Shown here piece after piece: positions 1-11,019 of a stretch of DNA of 64,000 nucleotides. This DNA comes from Heloderma charlesbogerti. Taxonomy: Eukaryota; Chordata; Lepidosauria; Squamata; Helodermatidae. The position numbers and the translations under genes are program-made. The stretch is from the NCBI GenBank assembly GCA_026122225.1, contig JANEZZ010001865.1:372001-436000 (forward strand). Reading direction: 5' to 3'. Under the pieces are notes generated by a model. The model did no database searches. It saw only the letters and a program-made list of their open reading frames with translations, and was not told where the DNA came from. How positions within the stretch are numbered: position 1 is the first letter of the stretch; each line of letters opens with the position of its first letter.

Positions 1-1101
1 CTTGCTCCCCCCTTGCTAACTTAAAAAAAAAAACCTTGTCCACCAGGTGTCACTCTTTACTTATCAATTGGTTGGGATCGTGTCATGCGAAGTCTTCTCT
101 GCACATTTGGAGTGGATGTTTGACTCTTCCCAAAGAGCGAGACAGGAGACACTGAGAATCTGTACAGCATGAACTGAACTGCCATTGGCAAACTCCTGAG
201 GTTCAATTAAGGGCAAATTTGTCACCTAGGGTCTTTTCAGATGACCCTAACTTTTGCGTGTATACAAAAGAGATGGAACTGTAATGGGGCATTCAGATAC
301 TTTCCCCCAAGGGAGCTCTGCTGTTGTGGGGATATCACATCTTGCCAACCCTCAAACTGCAATATTTGTTTGCTGGGAAAAGGCAAGTCTTGCCCTAACT
401 AGAACCTACACTGTAATTTGTAATGGGCTGTAGAATGTAACAGGTGTGTTACCAGTATGTAGTGGACAGTGTCTGTGCCCTCACTAATGATGGGTGATAT
501 GCCCTTTCTTGGCCCATGGCTACCCCTGCCCCGCCCTCTTCCCTTAGCCTAGGAATTACACTGTGCAGACCTGTGCTAAGAGCACTGTATAGAATACTGC
601 TAATAAGCCAATTAAGTTTGCATCACCTCTCTGGAACCTGAATTCCATACTTAAGACAGCAAGGATGTACGCTTTGCAGCACGATTGTCAGCATGTGCAC
701 TCAGAAATAAGCCTCACTCAGATCAGTGAATGGGACTTACTCCCAGTAAGTGTGCTTAGTATTGCAGGTTTAATTGGTAGGTTAATCAACTAAAGCTTTA
801 GTTCACGCTTGTGGGACTTGAGCCATTCACAACATATCATCCACACATTCAAGACTGGGAAATGCTTGATAACATTCCCAGTTTTGTGTTCCTCCTTCAG
901 TGAGGGCCTGTTATAATTAGAGTTGCCACTGAAATCCTGCCTAAAGCAAAAATGGAAACGGATCTGGGAGTTCCTCTTCATATGAAACATCTGAGGCATT
1001 TTGAGGGAAGCCAAAGGTTTTTGAGAAGACCAAAGACATTTAGGGGGATGGTGTCCTGAAAGTCCCTAGTTTTAATTGATGGGCTGGAAGTTAAGGACCC
1101 A

Positions 1102-1102
<1 letters not shown>
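1..1102. other. Unassigned non-coding sequence
   Basis: I see no gene here. The open frames are short and have no recognisable domain. Around 714-768 there is a degraded piece of the short palindromic repeat (GGGACTTACTCCCAGTAAG) that is clearer near 29.6, 47.3 and 57.4 kb. The rest is AT-rich and unlike anything else in the window. Confidence 0.5.

Positions 1103-1147
<45 letters not shown>
1103..1147. repeat. (TTA)n microsatellite
   Basis: About 15 uninterrupted TTA/ATT units. This is a simple repeat with no associated gene. Confidence 0.97.
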
Positions 1148-3102
1148 GATTTTAAAGACTAATTTGGTTCTGGTAAGTTTACTGTAATAAATATTTTTTT
1201 AAAAAAGAGAAAACACTAAATGCCTTTTGCTCTGCAAATAAATAGGGTTTGTTTATTAAATTATAACTTATCCTACACTTCCTTCAATACTTCAGAACTA
1301 TTTGTTTTGTAATATGGACATTTATGTAATATTAATTAATTAATTAAGCAAAAAAAGTCAAATTGATCAAATGAGAATTCTTGAATCGGTTGGCAGCCCT
1401 GCTTAAAAAGTGATATGATTTTAGATGGAGCATGATCCAGCCGAAGTTAAACACTTCTGTGTCCCATTGATCGCAGTGGGAGGGTTAAGTATGCCCACAC
1501 TGAAATAAGTGTTCAATTTGACTAGATTGTGTTCATGTTTTTTAAAAATTAAAAAAACAAAAACCCCTACTTCAGAAGCGGCCGAGTCCCTTATTGCACT
1601 ATCTGAGTGCTCATATAGGTATTAAAAAATGACACCAATGAAATTCCCTTTTTCCTTCACAGCGGTTTTATGTTGCTTTATGGACTTTTCTCTCTCCCTC
1701 CTCCATCTTTACTTATTCTTCCCTTAAAAAGTAAATAAATCCATGGCCATACACTCTGCCTCTCTAGGGCTGGATAAAATCTCCCATTATATTTTCTAAA
1801 AATTTGTAAACAGTTTGGCAAAGCTACCCTGGCCTCAGCCACAATACTATTTTCCTTTAAATTTCATGGAAGATGGGATATTGCATCATGGCTATTAAAC
1901 AGGTCACGTAAAAATATATAAAAAAAGAAAATTTGGTTTTCCTCATCTGGAAATGCCCTAACAGGAGGCTGGATCAAGTATTTTAATTGGAAAACACAAA
2001 GATCCAGAAGGCACCTTAGAGACTAACAAATGGTTTGTCATTTTGATTTAAGTTTTTGCAGGCTGGATACTGCTTTGACAGATGCATGAAGTTGCTGTGT
2101 GTGTGTGTGTGTGTGTATGCACACACAGTGTGGAGCCAAAGCAAAGGAAATGAGTGAGCAGTCAGTGTAGCCTAAACTACAGATGACGGGGGCTGCAAAT
2201 TTGATTGGCGTAATGGTGTGGTTGGAGAGGATACTTAAGCTTTTCTCTGTGGATCTTCTTTCTCCCCAGTCAAAATCTTCCTGCGCGGAGTAGTGTGTGG
2301 CACAATGTACCATAAATGTCAATTTACCTATCACCCTTCCTACAGGTGGGGAGGGCGGCTTTAATTTGGAAAAACAGCCCACAGGGAAAGGTAAGTATCA
2401 AAATTGGAGGGTGCTGAGTACATTACTGTTCTAATGGAAAGCTGTTTTCTGAAGACATTTCGCACATTACGTTTTAGGTGTGCATCATCCCCCAGCTACA
2501 CATTATGAGGCAAACACTGGCTTCCTAGACTCACATTTGCCTCACAAGGCATTAGCAGTGGAGAACTGGCAAGCAAGGGGGGGGGAATTAACCCCCACCC
2601 ATCAGTTTTCCCCAAGTGATTCCTCCCTCCTGGCTGTTTTTCCTTTTATTTCCTGCACCCTTCCTGTACTCCCCACTCCCCAATTATGGCTGCTCTACTT
2701 TCAGTCACTCACTTTCCCCTCCCATTTGGATTCACCCCCCCTCCCCCCGGCCCTGGCGTTGTTGCTGGAGTCTCTGGGGTGAGCTCCTGTTTCTCAGTGG
2801 AATGCGTGCCTGGATGAGGCAAAGGAGAACAGTTCCCTGGTGCTCTGCTTTTCTGCCGCTGCCAAGTAAGAAGGAGGGCATTGGGCAGCATCTCAGGTCA
2901 GTAGTAGGGCCTCTGCCAGCCAGCGGGCCTCAGCAGGTGCCTGGCCATGCTATCCTTTGATGCTGGCCCGGCTGGTATGGTCAGTCTGAATGAGGATCCC
3001 TACATGAGTTCCTGAGGAATCTCTGAGAACCCTGGAACACAGATGGAAAAACACTGATCCCCAGTGAGATAACTGGCCTGTTTAATGTGCAAGCTGATTA
3101 AA
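1148..3102. other. Unassigned AT-rich non-coding sequence
   Basis: No gene is visible. At 2005-2035 there is a short match (GGCACCTTAGAGACTAACAA) to an interspersed repeat also present at 53340-53435. A GT/AC simple repeat lies at 2096-2127. The 100-114 residue frames between 2.0 and 3.0 kb are proline- and serine-rich by composition and show no family signature. Confidence 0.5.
2096..2127. repeat. (GT)n microsatellite running into (AC)n
   Basis: A GT run is followed by ATGCACACACAG, so the two parts can pair with each other. It is a simple repeat. Confidence 0.9.
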
Positions 3103-4050
3103 TAGGGTGGCTAGGTGTCCTACTTTACAGAGGACAGTCCTTTATTTTGGAGAGCTGGCAGAGGACAGTCCTCCGTTTGAAGAACTGCCCGGTCCAAGGG
3201 CCTGTTCAGACACAATGCTAAATCACTGTGGGTGGGGTAAAAATTCTACCCACAGTGGGTTAGTGCTGTATCTGGAGGGTGTTTTCCCAGTCAGGAGGGA
3301 CAGTTAACTCCATGCTAACCATGCTTAATACTCACTTGCTGCAATAGGGTTAAGGGGACCCAGTGTGAATTACTGTGTCATGTGGAGGGCTCCGTGGATG
3401 AAAAAACAGGTCCTGGAGGACTCCCGGGCCAGAACCAAACAGTCCATGGGCTAGAGTGGCCACCCCATGGGGCTGACGCTCTAGCCGCCATGGACATTTT
3501 CTGTGGTTGCGCACCCATTTTTCCTATGAGTGGCTGCAGGGAGCCCGATTTGGCTGTGGAGATGCCGGGATGTGGGGAAACAATGCTGGAAAACCCAGCA
3601 AGTAACCACGGGGGTGGGTAGCGGAACCGCATGGCCCTGTGCAGTTCTGCAATTGTGTGGCGGGACCATTTGCAGTAGTTCTGCTACCCCCCCTCCATTT
3701 TTTTTTTTTGCAAACCCTCCTTCCCCACATGCATCTGAACAGGCCCCAAGTCTGGTTTAAAGTCAAAAAAGCCAAAGAACGGAGAGCAACAGGGGCTTTG
3801 AAGTTGCCATAGCAGTCAATCCCAGAACAGCAGACTCCACAGACACACAGGTCACTATTTGGTCTTCTCCGCTAGAGTGAGATGTATTGCATTTCTATTT
3901 AAATTTCTATTTATATTATAGTTACTATTTCTAAATTTGAACCTATGCATATAAATTTGCAAATGTAGGTGTTATGCAAATTGGTGCCTTTTGTCCTCTT
4001 TTTTGGCGGTGCAGTTCCTCTTTTCTGGCAATGTGTAAATAGCCACCCTA
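3103..4050 (+). mobile_element. hAT-like MITE, 'GGTGGCC' family, split by a second MITE
   Basis: The left end is TAGGGTGGCTAGG and the right end AGCCACCCTA, an imperfect terminal inverted repeat. The interior matches the copies at 7847-8231, 9342-9990, 21676-22032 and 35690-36091. No transposase is encoded. The copy is interrupted at 3199-3745 by another element; joining the flanks restores the family sequence (GGTCCAAG to AAGTCTGG). The flanking bases do not form a clear duplication, so this copy is probably old. The hAT assignment rests on the 21676 copy, which has an exact 8-bp target duplication. Confidence 0.75.
3199..3745. mobile_element. MITE inserted in the GGTGGCC element (GGCCTGTTCAGA termini)
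   Basis: The termini GGCCTGTTCAGA and TCTGAACAGGCC are perfect inverted repeats. CCAAG occurs on both sides (3194-3198 and 3746-3750) and marks the insertion point. If the element is taken one base longer at each end, the duplication would be CAA, which would fit a Harbinger element, so the superfamily is unsettled. The interior contains a hairpin (ACTGTGGGT with ACCCACAGT, about 3227-3258). The 60-84 residue frames here run in both strands across the same bases and show no domain. Confidence 0.75.
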
Positions 4051-4599
4051 CCTTGGGACCTAATATCCCTGACAAAGAATTGCTGAAACGTTATCATTAC
4101 AGATGCATTTCTTTACTACCCAGAGTTAAAGGTTCAAAATTTGGATGTTTTAATTGTCAGACAATATCTGCCACAATTATTTGAGAATTTCTAAATTCAA
4201 TTGGATTGAGCTGAAAATTCTCTGAATTTGCTTTTCCATTTAAAAGAAACAAAAAATCCCTCCTGTTTTTCACCACTGCTTCCTACTAATTGTAGCTCTT
4301 TTTCTAAGCGGGTGCTTCAGTTGCAATTCTTTGTTCCTCCTCAAATGATCCCAGCCAATCAAGGATCACATATTGGATGTGATGATATTATATACACAAC
4401 ATAGCCAATCAGATTTGACATTAATAAGGGTAGCTTTACTATGGGCAAATGAAGCCCATTTAGAGTGAGTGCAATGTGTCCTACATATGTCACATGGGTA
4501 ATCCTAGCCAATCAGAAATCATAGATGATCAAGGATCACAAAATGAATACCTCCACAGGCCTTTCAAATCAACCCTTGAAAAGTCACCCAAAGTGGAGA
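4051..4599. other. Unassigned non-coding sequence
   Basis: No gene is visible. The segment at 4053-4110 (CCTGACAAAGAATTGCTGAA) resembles a dispersed vertebrate repeat but I cannot name it. Two related phrases (AGCCAATCA with AAGGATCACA) recur near 4350 and 4505, suggesting an old local duplication. Confidence 0.4.
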
Positions 4600-5882
4600 A
4601 CCAATTTTGATTCTGAAAAAGATTTTTATGAAACAGGGTCTTACTGTTTTGCTCAGCTTTAAAATTCAACACATATTAGCAAAGCTGGACCTAGGAGATG
4701 TAAATAATGCTAGGCCAATTGCTAACAATACTTTCTTGAACAGGGTGCTTGAGAGGGTGGTTGCCAGCCAACTCCAGGCAGTTTTGGATGAAACTATTTT
4801 CTAGATCCTTTTCAGTTGGGTCTAGGCCTGTGTTTGGTTCTGAAACTTCCTTTGTTGCCCTGTCAGATGACTTCTGTTGAGAGAAAGTCAGGGAGAGTGC
4901 AACCCTGTTGGTCCTTTTGAATTCCTCTGTTGTTATATTTGTTTATTGTATGCTGCCCATAGAACATTGTGTTATGGGGCAGCATACAAATGTTGTAAGT
5001 AAGTAAATAAATAACATCCAGTGATATGGATTGAGGTGTTGCCAATATGCGGATGACACCCAGGTGTATCTCTCCTCTTCATCAAATCCAGGTGAGGCAG
5101 TGGCTGTTCTAAATTAGTGCCTGGATGCAGTAATGGGCTGGATGTGGACCAAAATAAACCGAGTCTCAATCCAAACAAGATGAAGGTACTATTAGTGGAT
5201 GGTTTGTTTGCTCAGTTGAGTGGTGTTCAACCTGTTCTGGAAGGGACCACACTCCCTTTTAAGGATCAGGCTCGTAATTTGGGTGGTGGTTACTGAGAGA
5301 GGGCTGTTTTAGTAGTTGCACCCCACTGCAAAATGCCTTCCCTAGGGAGGCTCACCTGGTGCCTATCCTGTGTTCTTTTCAGTGCCAGATGAAACACTTC
5401 TTTTATTTTCCAGGCTTTAAAACAATGTTTGAGTAATTTAGTAAGGCTATGGAAGGTAGTAGTCCTGATGGCAACATGCTATTCCAGGATGAGGCAGTAT
5501 GCCTATGTATACCAGTTGCTGGAGAACATGGGCAGGAGGGTGGTATTGCACTCATGTCCTCCTTGTGGGTTTCCTGTGGGCAGCTGGTTGGCCACTGTGA
5601 ATAGAATTCTGGACTAGTAGATGGACCCTTGGTATGATTCAACATGGTTCTTCTTATGTTAATTTAAAGGGTTTTTAAAAAGCTATTTTCTGAAATGTTA
5701 AAGGTGTATTTAAATACATTCTGTGCTGTTGAGAGTCAGTGCTGTATTGTTTTTAGTCTTCGCTGCTGAGTATTTTATATTTTGATTTTATGATTTTGAT
5801 TTGTATTTTAATAGTTTGTTAATTTAAGTCCTCCAGAGAACAACATAGATATGTTGCTAATTAATGAATAAAATAAAATAAA
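4600..5882 (+). mobile_element. L2/CR1-clade LINE fragment, reverse transcriptase region to 3' tail
   Basis: Translation of 4680-4803 gives FLNRVLERVVASQLQAVLDE, a typical L2-type reverse transcriptase segment, and 5044-5061 encodes the catalytic QYADDT motif. A typical L2 C-terminal stretch at about 5320-5405 (TGCCTTCCCTAGGGAGG) follows, then an AT-rich 3' region ending in AATAAAATAAAATAAAA at 5882. Stops and frame changes break the frame, and a 5'-truncated CR1-type copy sits at about 5425-5662. It is a dead fragment of a roughly 3-kb retrotransposon. Confidence 0.8.
5425..5662 (+). mobile_element. CR1-type LINE 3' end (GTATGCCTATGTA family)
   Basis: This matches four other copies here (9483-9810, 18757-18976, 37637-37883 and, reversed, 62312-62465). 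Shared blocks are AGTCCTGATGGC, GCAGTATGCCTATGTA, GGTTGGCCACTGTG and a 3' end close to CTTCTTATGTT. It is heavily 5'-truncated and non-coding, as expected for the 3' untranslated part of a CR1-like LINE. It lies inside the L2 fragment. Confidence 0.75.
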
Positions 5883-5994
5883 AATGTTATGGGTATCTGC
5901 AAGCACAAACATCTGAGTTCAGGTTTATTTTAAATGGAGAATAGCACCCAATCACATGAACTCACTCTACATGAACATGTAATAGCATCTAGAC

Positions 5995-6140
5995 CTGCCT
6001 TCCCCAACCTAGCATTCCCTATATGTGGCAGACTACAACCCCCATCAGCCCCAGCCAGCACAGCCAAAGTGGCGTACTGGCTGGGGATGATAGGAGCTAT
6101 AGTCTGCCACATCTGGAGGGAGCCAGGTTGGGTAAGGCTG
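5995..6140. mobile_element. Short hAT-like MITE (ACTACAACCCCCATCAG family)
   Basis: The copy is 146 bp with imperfect termini CTGCCTTCCCCAACCT and AGGTTGGGTAAGGCTG. The arms carry CAGACTACAACCCCCATCAG and its partner GATAGGAGCTATAGTCTG, so the whole copy folds back. The flanks ATCTAGAC (5987-5994) and AGCTAGAC (6141-6148) match at 7 of 8 positions, as expected for a hAT target duplication. Relatives: 7702-7836, 21213-21306, 31869-32004 and 44369-44504. Confidence 0.85.
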
Positions 6141-6558
6141 AGCTAGACCATATCAAGTGATGTATTGCGTATTCTGTGCAGTAATTGTTATGTGTAGTGC
6201 AGTGCTGAGTTAAGCATTTGTTTCTTTACTTATTACACTTGTATCTCTCTGCTCCCCTAAGGAGCTTAGAGCAGCGTTTTAGCCTCGCAATAATCTCTGT
6301 GATGTAAGCTAGGAGGACACGTCACCTTGGTTTCCAAACCCATATTTGAAGAGGTTCTGCAAATCTGGAGGTGGAGGGGGCATTGGTAGGGGAGAACTGG
6401 TGAACCCTGTGCCCCCTCATCATCCCCAGCAAATATCTTCTCACAAGCTGTTTTTCCATCAGCTGGGCTCCTCTGGTTTTGGAGCCTGGGCTGGGGAAGA
6501 ATCTATCAAAAATGGCGGGTGGGCATTTGCAGAGAAGATTTATTGGGTGGGAATCCTC
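6141..6558. other. Unassigned non-coding sequence
   Basis: No gene and no repeat seen elsewhere in the window. The 71-82 residue frames lie on both strands over the same bases. Confidence 0.5.
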
Positions 6559-6898
6559 TAGGGTGGCCATGTGTCCTACTTTACAGAGGACAGTCCTCTA
6601 TTGGAAGGGCCATCAAGTCCAAGTCTGGTTTAAAGATAAAGGACCATAAGAAGGGACAGCAGAACAGGGGCCTTGAAGTGGCCCATCCACACTTAGCACT
6701 TGGCGAACAGACTGAGTAGCAGGCACCCAGATCGCCATAGTCTTCCCCACTAAATAGAGATGGATATTTCTATTTAAATCACAGTAATGCTTTCTAAAGT
6801 TGTGTTATGTATTAGAACATGCAGAGTTTATGCAAATCGCTGTTCGCTTTTGCCTTCTTTTTTGGTGATGCATTTCCTCCTTTTTGGTCACTCTATTT
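6559..6898 (+). mobile_element. hAT-like MITE, GGTGGCC family, 3' part disrupted
   Basis: It starts TAGGGTGGCCATGTGTCC and follows the family consensus through AAGTCTGGTTTAAAG and GATGCATTTCCTCC. It is then cut by the element at 6899-7365. The sequence after that insertion (7374 on) no longer follows the family to the GGCCACCCTA end, so the far end is lost or diverged. Confidence 0.75.
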
Positions 6899-7365
6899 CA
6901 GTGATCCCCAACCTTTTTGGCACCAGGGGCCGGTTTCGTGGAAGACAATTTTTCCATGGACCGTGTGTGTGTGTGTGGTTTTGCTGGTGGACTTCCAGCT
7001 GCTGGGACACAAATGGCATCCGCATAGCGGATGCCATTTGTGTCCCTGTTCTTTGCAGTAATAGGCTACATAAAGGTTTATGTAGCCTATTACTTGAAGA
7101 ACAGGAACGCAAATGGATTCTGTGTAGCGGACGCCATTTGCGTCCCAGTGGCCAGAGGTCCGCCAGTGGCCAGAGCCAGCCGGCAGCTCCGCGGCCTCGC
7201 TGCGGAGCGGAGCCAGCCGGGGCCAGCGAGGATTCCAGGGGGGAGGGACAGATCGCCTCCCCCCCCACGGACCCAAGGTAAGGGGGTTTCGCACACCCCT
7301 GCGGCCCGGTTCCTAATAGGCCAAGGACCCGTCCCGGTCCGCGGCCCGGGGGTTGGGGACCCCTG
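6899..7365 (+). mobile_element. hAT-like element with palindromic modules and an exact 8-bp target duplication
   Basis: It begins CAGTGATCCCCAACC and ends GGTTGGGGACCCCTG, a good terminal inverted repeat. CTCTATTT flanks both ends exactly (6891-6898 and 7366-7373). The interior holds a GCAAATGGC-type palindrome at about 7010-7043, a GATAGGCTACGTAAA-type palindrome at 7058-7092, and another GCAAATGGC-type at 7109-7144. A GC-rich block and GGTAAG (7277-7282) follow, just before CACACCCCTG. The same interior occurs in elements that begin TAGGGATG (24134, 40425). The frames of up to 164 residues are in opposing strands and are not genes. Confidence 0.9.
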
Positions 7366-7373
7366 CTCTATTT

Positions 7374-7609
7374 GGCCCTGGAGGTGCCCACCATGCCTGC
7401 ATTTCTTTCACACTGGGTGGGACCCCCCCCCCCGTTCCTAATAGCTTTGTGTCTAGGCAAGGCTGAGAAAGAGTGACTTACTCAGGACCCTGAGTGAGCT
7501 TCAACATGGGAGAGGTCTTTGAATCCAAGTTTCCCACATCTGTCTGGCCAACCAGCTGAGGCCTTCACAGTTTGCTACTAACCATGTTTAAGGCAGGCAG
7601 CCAGCCATA
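7374..7609. other. Remnant of the disrupted MITE and unassigned sequence
   Basis: The first part may be the diverged end of the GGTGGCC element. I see nothing else. Confidence 0.35.
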
Positions 7610-7701
7610 TACGGTAAGCCAGAATCTGGGTGGTGTAATGTCTCGACAGTTGAACTTACATTGGGGATCTGGAGATTCAAATCCCTGCTGAGCTACTAGA
7701 T

Positions 7702-7836
7702 CTGGGGTAGGCTGTTTGTGGCCCTCCAGATATTTTGGCCTACAACTCCCATGATCTCTCCCAATTGGCTATGCTAGCTAGAGCTGATAGGAGTTGTAGG
7801 GCAAAACAGCTGGAGGCCATGAGTTGCCCATCCCTG
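7702..7836. mobile_element. Short hAT-like MITE inserted in a SINE
   Basis: The termini CTGGGGTAGGC and GCCCATCCCTG are imperfect inverted repeats, and the arms carry CCTACAACTCCCATGATC with its partner GATAGGAGTTGTAGG. The flanks TACTAGAT and TACTAAGT match at 6 of 8 positions, a decayed target duplication. Confidence 0.75.
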
Positions 7837-7846
7837 TACTAAGTGA

Positions 7847-8231
7847 CAAGTTGGCCATTTATACATTGCCCCCAAAGAGGAAATGCATCACCAAAAAAGA
7901 GTACAGAAGAAGACACCAATTTGCATAACGTTTGCATATGCAACTTTATATATATAGGTGCAAATTTAGAAACAAACTATAATTTACTTAGAAATGCAAC
8001 GTATCTCATCATAGTGAAGAAGACTGACTAGGAGACCTGTGTGCCTGCTCAGTGTGCTCTCCAGGTGTCCTAACATCAAGGCCCCCGCTTTCCCTTCTGA
8101 TGGTTCTCTGAGTTTAAACCAGATGTTGACTGGACACCTCTTCAAAGAGAGGACATGTTCAAGCAGGGGACTGTGTTCTGTCAACTCTCCACAACAGAGT
8201 CCTCTGTAAATTAGGACATCTGGCCACCCTA
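7847..8231 (-). mobile_element. hAT-like MITE, GGTGGCC family
   Basis: This follows the 21676-22032 copy from AGTTGGCCATTTATAC to CATCTGGCCACCCTA. It lies only 10 bases from the preceding MITE, both inside the same SINE. No clear target duplication remains. Confidence 0.8.
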
Positions 8232-8332
8232 TGACCTTGGGCCACTCTTTCAGTCTAACCTACCTCACAGGGCTATTGTGAGGATAAAATGAAGGACTGT
8301 GTATGGTGCCTAGGATTCTTTAGTCACTAAGG

Positions 8333-8364
<32 letters not shown>

Positions 8365-8417
8365 ATGTATGTATGTATGTATGTATTCACACACACACAC
8401 ACACACACACACATGTG
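8333..8417. repeat. Compound (GT)n-(ATGT)n-(AC)n microsatellite
   Basis: A GT run, seven or so ATGT units, and an AC run follow one another, so the ends are complementary and can pair into a long hairpin. Confidence 0.95.
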
Positions 8418-8802
8418 CATATTGCTTTTAGTGCCAGGGGTGTTGTCAAGCATCACATTAGCTATAATGTGTGGTTAGTGGGCTGTGTTCAGCTTGGTGG
8501 TTCTGGCCTGCTCTAGCCATTGCTCTAGCCTCTCAAAGTCTCAAATTCTGATTAGTGATGGAGACAGATCCAAGTAGCTGCTAGATTTTATATTTTTGAA
8601 AAGAACAGAAAAGAAAAAGATATAACAGCCACCTTGAAAACCTTTTAGGGGAAAGGGCAGAAATAACCTTAGTAAAAACAATTTTAAAAAATTTCTTTGC
8701 CCCAGCATTCCTTGCCTCAACCTGAAATCTATTTTGCACCTAGCATGGCGTCTCCTGCCTTAGAGTGACAGTGTCCTAGAGTTTCATGTGCATTGTATAC
8801 AG

Positions 8803-8870
8803 GCATTCCCAGGTTCAGTCCCTGGAGAGCTACTGCCCGTCAGTGTTGACCAGAGCGGGGAACATTTTTT
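8803..8870 (+). mobile_element. tRNA-derived SINE fragment
   Basis: CAGGTTCAGTCCCTGGAGAG resembles the B-box region and body of the SINE seen in fuller form at 56271. The following CGTCAGTGTTGACCAGA matches the same family. Both ends are truncated. Confidence 0.5.
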
Positions 8871-9341
8871 TGCAGAGGACTGCATTCCCACAGGGGTAGT
8901 CTTGCAGGGGTTGCAGGCCAGCAGTGGGTGAGGCTAAAGCCAGCAGTAGGAGTGGCAGAACCTAAATTAGATGTGCCCCTTCTCTCTATGACACTACCTT
9001 CTATCCACTAGAGGCTGGTGGCTCTGATGTCAGTGGGACAGTGAATCTGCTCCAGGTTTCAGTCAGAACTCTAAAGGAGCTATTCAAAATGTGGAGCACC
9101 TAGGATACCTCCTTTAGAGTTCTGACTGAAACCTGGAGCGGATTCACTGCTCCAGCGATATTGGAACCACCAGCCTCCACTGCTTCTATGTCTTTCTCTC
9201 TCCCCTCCTTTGAGAACCCCCCAACAGGCTATGAGGAGAGGGACAGATGGCTCTTGACAGAAGCCTGAGCTGATAATTTGCGGAGGGCTTTTGAAATTAG
9301 GCCAAGACCCACATGCAATTAGGCTGAGGGGCACAGGTTAC
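8871..9341. other. Unassigned sequence with a local inverted repeat
   Basis: The segment TCCAGGTTTCAGTCAGAACT at 9051-9070 is repeated in reverse at about 9117-9137 (AGTTCTGACTGAAACCTGGA). This forms a hairpin of at least 20 bp per arm with about 46 bp between; CTAAAGGAG and CTCCTTTAG extend the pairing. It may be a further MITE, but its ends are unclear. Confidence 0.6.
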
Positions 9342-9990
9342 TACGGTGGCCACATATGAATCACCACATAAGAGGGCACTGATTTGCATAAAATGTAATA
9401 TGTTAATTTATATGTATAGATGGACCTATAGAAATTATTATTATAATTTAAATAGTCTGAAAGACTGTGACCAGGTGACCTGGTCACAGCACGTAGTCAA
9501 ACTATGGATTTTTCTATCACAAGACACAGTGATGGCCACCAATTTGGATGGCCTTAAAAGGGGATTAGATAAATTCCTGGAGGAGAAGGCTATCAGTGGC
9601 TACTAGTCCTGATGGCGATACACCACCTCCAGTATCAGCAGCAGTATGCCTATGTACACCAGCTGCTGGGGAACATGGGTGGGAGGGTGCTGTTGAGCTC
9701 ATGTTCTGCTTGTGGGTTTCCTGTTAACAGCTGGTTGGCTACTGTGTGAACAGAATGCTGGACTAGATGGACCCTTGGTCTGATCCAGCATGGCTCTTCG
9801 TATGTTCCTATGACCTGTGTGCCTTGCTCAGTCTGCTGTCCAGGTTCTGTTGATGGGCAGCTTCAAGGCCCACCTCTTCCTTCTGATGACCCTTTACCTT
9901 TACACTGACTTGGACTGGCCAGCCCTTCAAACAGAGGATGCCTTCAAATAAAGGACTATCCTATGTAAAAGAGGACACATGGCCATCCTA
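9342..9990 (-). mobile_element. hAT-like MITE, GGTGGCC family, split by a CR1 copy
   Basis: The left end is TACGGTGGCCACATATG and the right end ACACATGGCCATCCTA. The interior is continuous with the family consensus once 9483-9810 is removed. Confidence 0.8.
9483..9810 (+). mobile_element. CR1-type LINE 3' end inserted in a MITE
   Basis: This is the longest copy of the GTATGCCTATGTA family here. It starts near GTGATGGCCACCAATTTGG, runs through GGATTAGATAAATTCCTGG, and ends CTTCGTATGTTCC. TGACCTG flanks it on both sides (9476-9482 and 9811-9817), and removing the insert restores the MITE. The 86-residue frame over 9346-9606 crosses the MITE-CR1 boundary and is not a gene. Confidence 0.85.
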
Positions 9991-11019
9991 GTCATCCCCG
10001 GTGTAGACCATGCTGGGTTTGATGGACCAAGGGTCTGACTTGGCAGCATGAAGCATCTTCCTGTGTAGGCCATGCCATACAATTGCTTTTTTGGTCACAA
10101 AAAAATTGTCACAAAGCAACAGCTGCTAGTCAAGAGAACTTTCCTGTCAAGAGGGTACCCATTCCATCTTGAGACGTATTCTCTTATCAAGAGACCACTA
10201 GGTAATCTAATTATAAGGAGGAGCCCACTGTACATCTCCTCCTCCTCATTCCATCTCTGCAGATGTTTCCACCATATTTTCCTTAATGCCCAGTTTTATT
10301 TAAGTAATAAAGGAATGAATGACTACCAACAGACGTATTATTCAATATTGAGCATTCTTCTTTGAAATGTGGCCTCTGTGTTTCACATTCTGCGGGTTGG
10401 TGTTTTTTTTTTTTTTTAATCTACACGGCATAATTGATAATTGCATGAAAAGCTTTGGGAGGTTGGACAAGATAATAGCAGTTTTGCAAGAACCTAGGAG
10501 ACACTGCAAACTTTTTTTTCAGGATTTTCTTTTTAAATGCATAATTATTATTTTTCCCCCAATGTTTCATACTTAACAGTTGTTCCTGGCATAGTTTTAA
10601 ATGGTTGGGTGGACAGTGTGGTTAATGCAGTACTTCTGCAAGATGGATTGGGGTTCTGCCTCCGATGTGGGATATTCAATGAACCCACCCTGTAAAAAAA
10701 GGGTTGGTAATCTGCAACTGGCCTTGTAGTACAGTACTGAACAGTGTTGAAACTATAGCCATGAATTAGATAATAAACCTGCTGTCTACTAATAACTAAC
10801 TTGGATCTGTAATAAATGTTAATTGCTGTATTAGCCCAAATTCAGCTTCAGAATGAATCACCCAGTTGTATCCAGAGGGATTTGCCTAAGAACTGGAGTG
10901 GTATACTGTATGTGTCAGAGCTTGGGGTCTGGGGGCAAAGCAAGAACTGAAGAAGAGAGGAGATATGGACAATCTGAGGGCCTTCACTCAAGCTATCAGA
11001 TGCTTAGATTGAGGAGCTT
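9991..11019. other. SINE tail fragment, then unassigned sequence
   Basis: At 10005-10070, GATGGACCAAGGGTCTGACT followed by CATCTTCCTGTG is the 3' part of the 56271-type SINE. From 10070 to 11019 nothing is recognisable. The frames of 69-98 residues have no motif. Confidence 0.5.

Larger units (their letters stand above)
7610..8290 (+). mobile_element. tRNA-derived SINE split by two MITEs
   Basis: The outer pieces at about 7610-7701 (TGTAATGTCTCGACAGTTG, then GATTCAAATCCC, a B-box-like motif) and 8232-8290 (GACCTTGGGCCACTC, CTACCTCACAGGGCTATTG) belong to one squamate-type SINE. The same 3' part occurs at 52883-52960 and, reversed, at 43820-43980. Two DNA transposons, 7702-7836 and 7847-8231, lie between them. 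Pol III transcription with LINE-supplied reverse transcriptase is the expected mode for such an element. Confidence 0.65.

Noticed and set aside
6787..7281. 164-codon frame
   Set aside because: It runs from one MITE into another across an exact target duplication.
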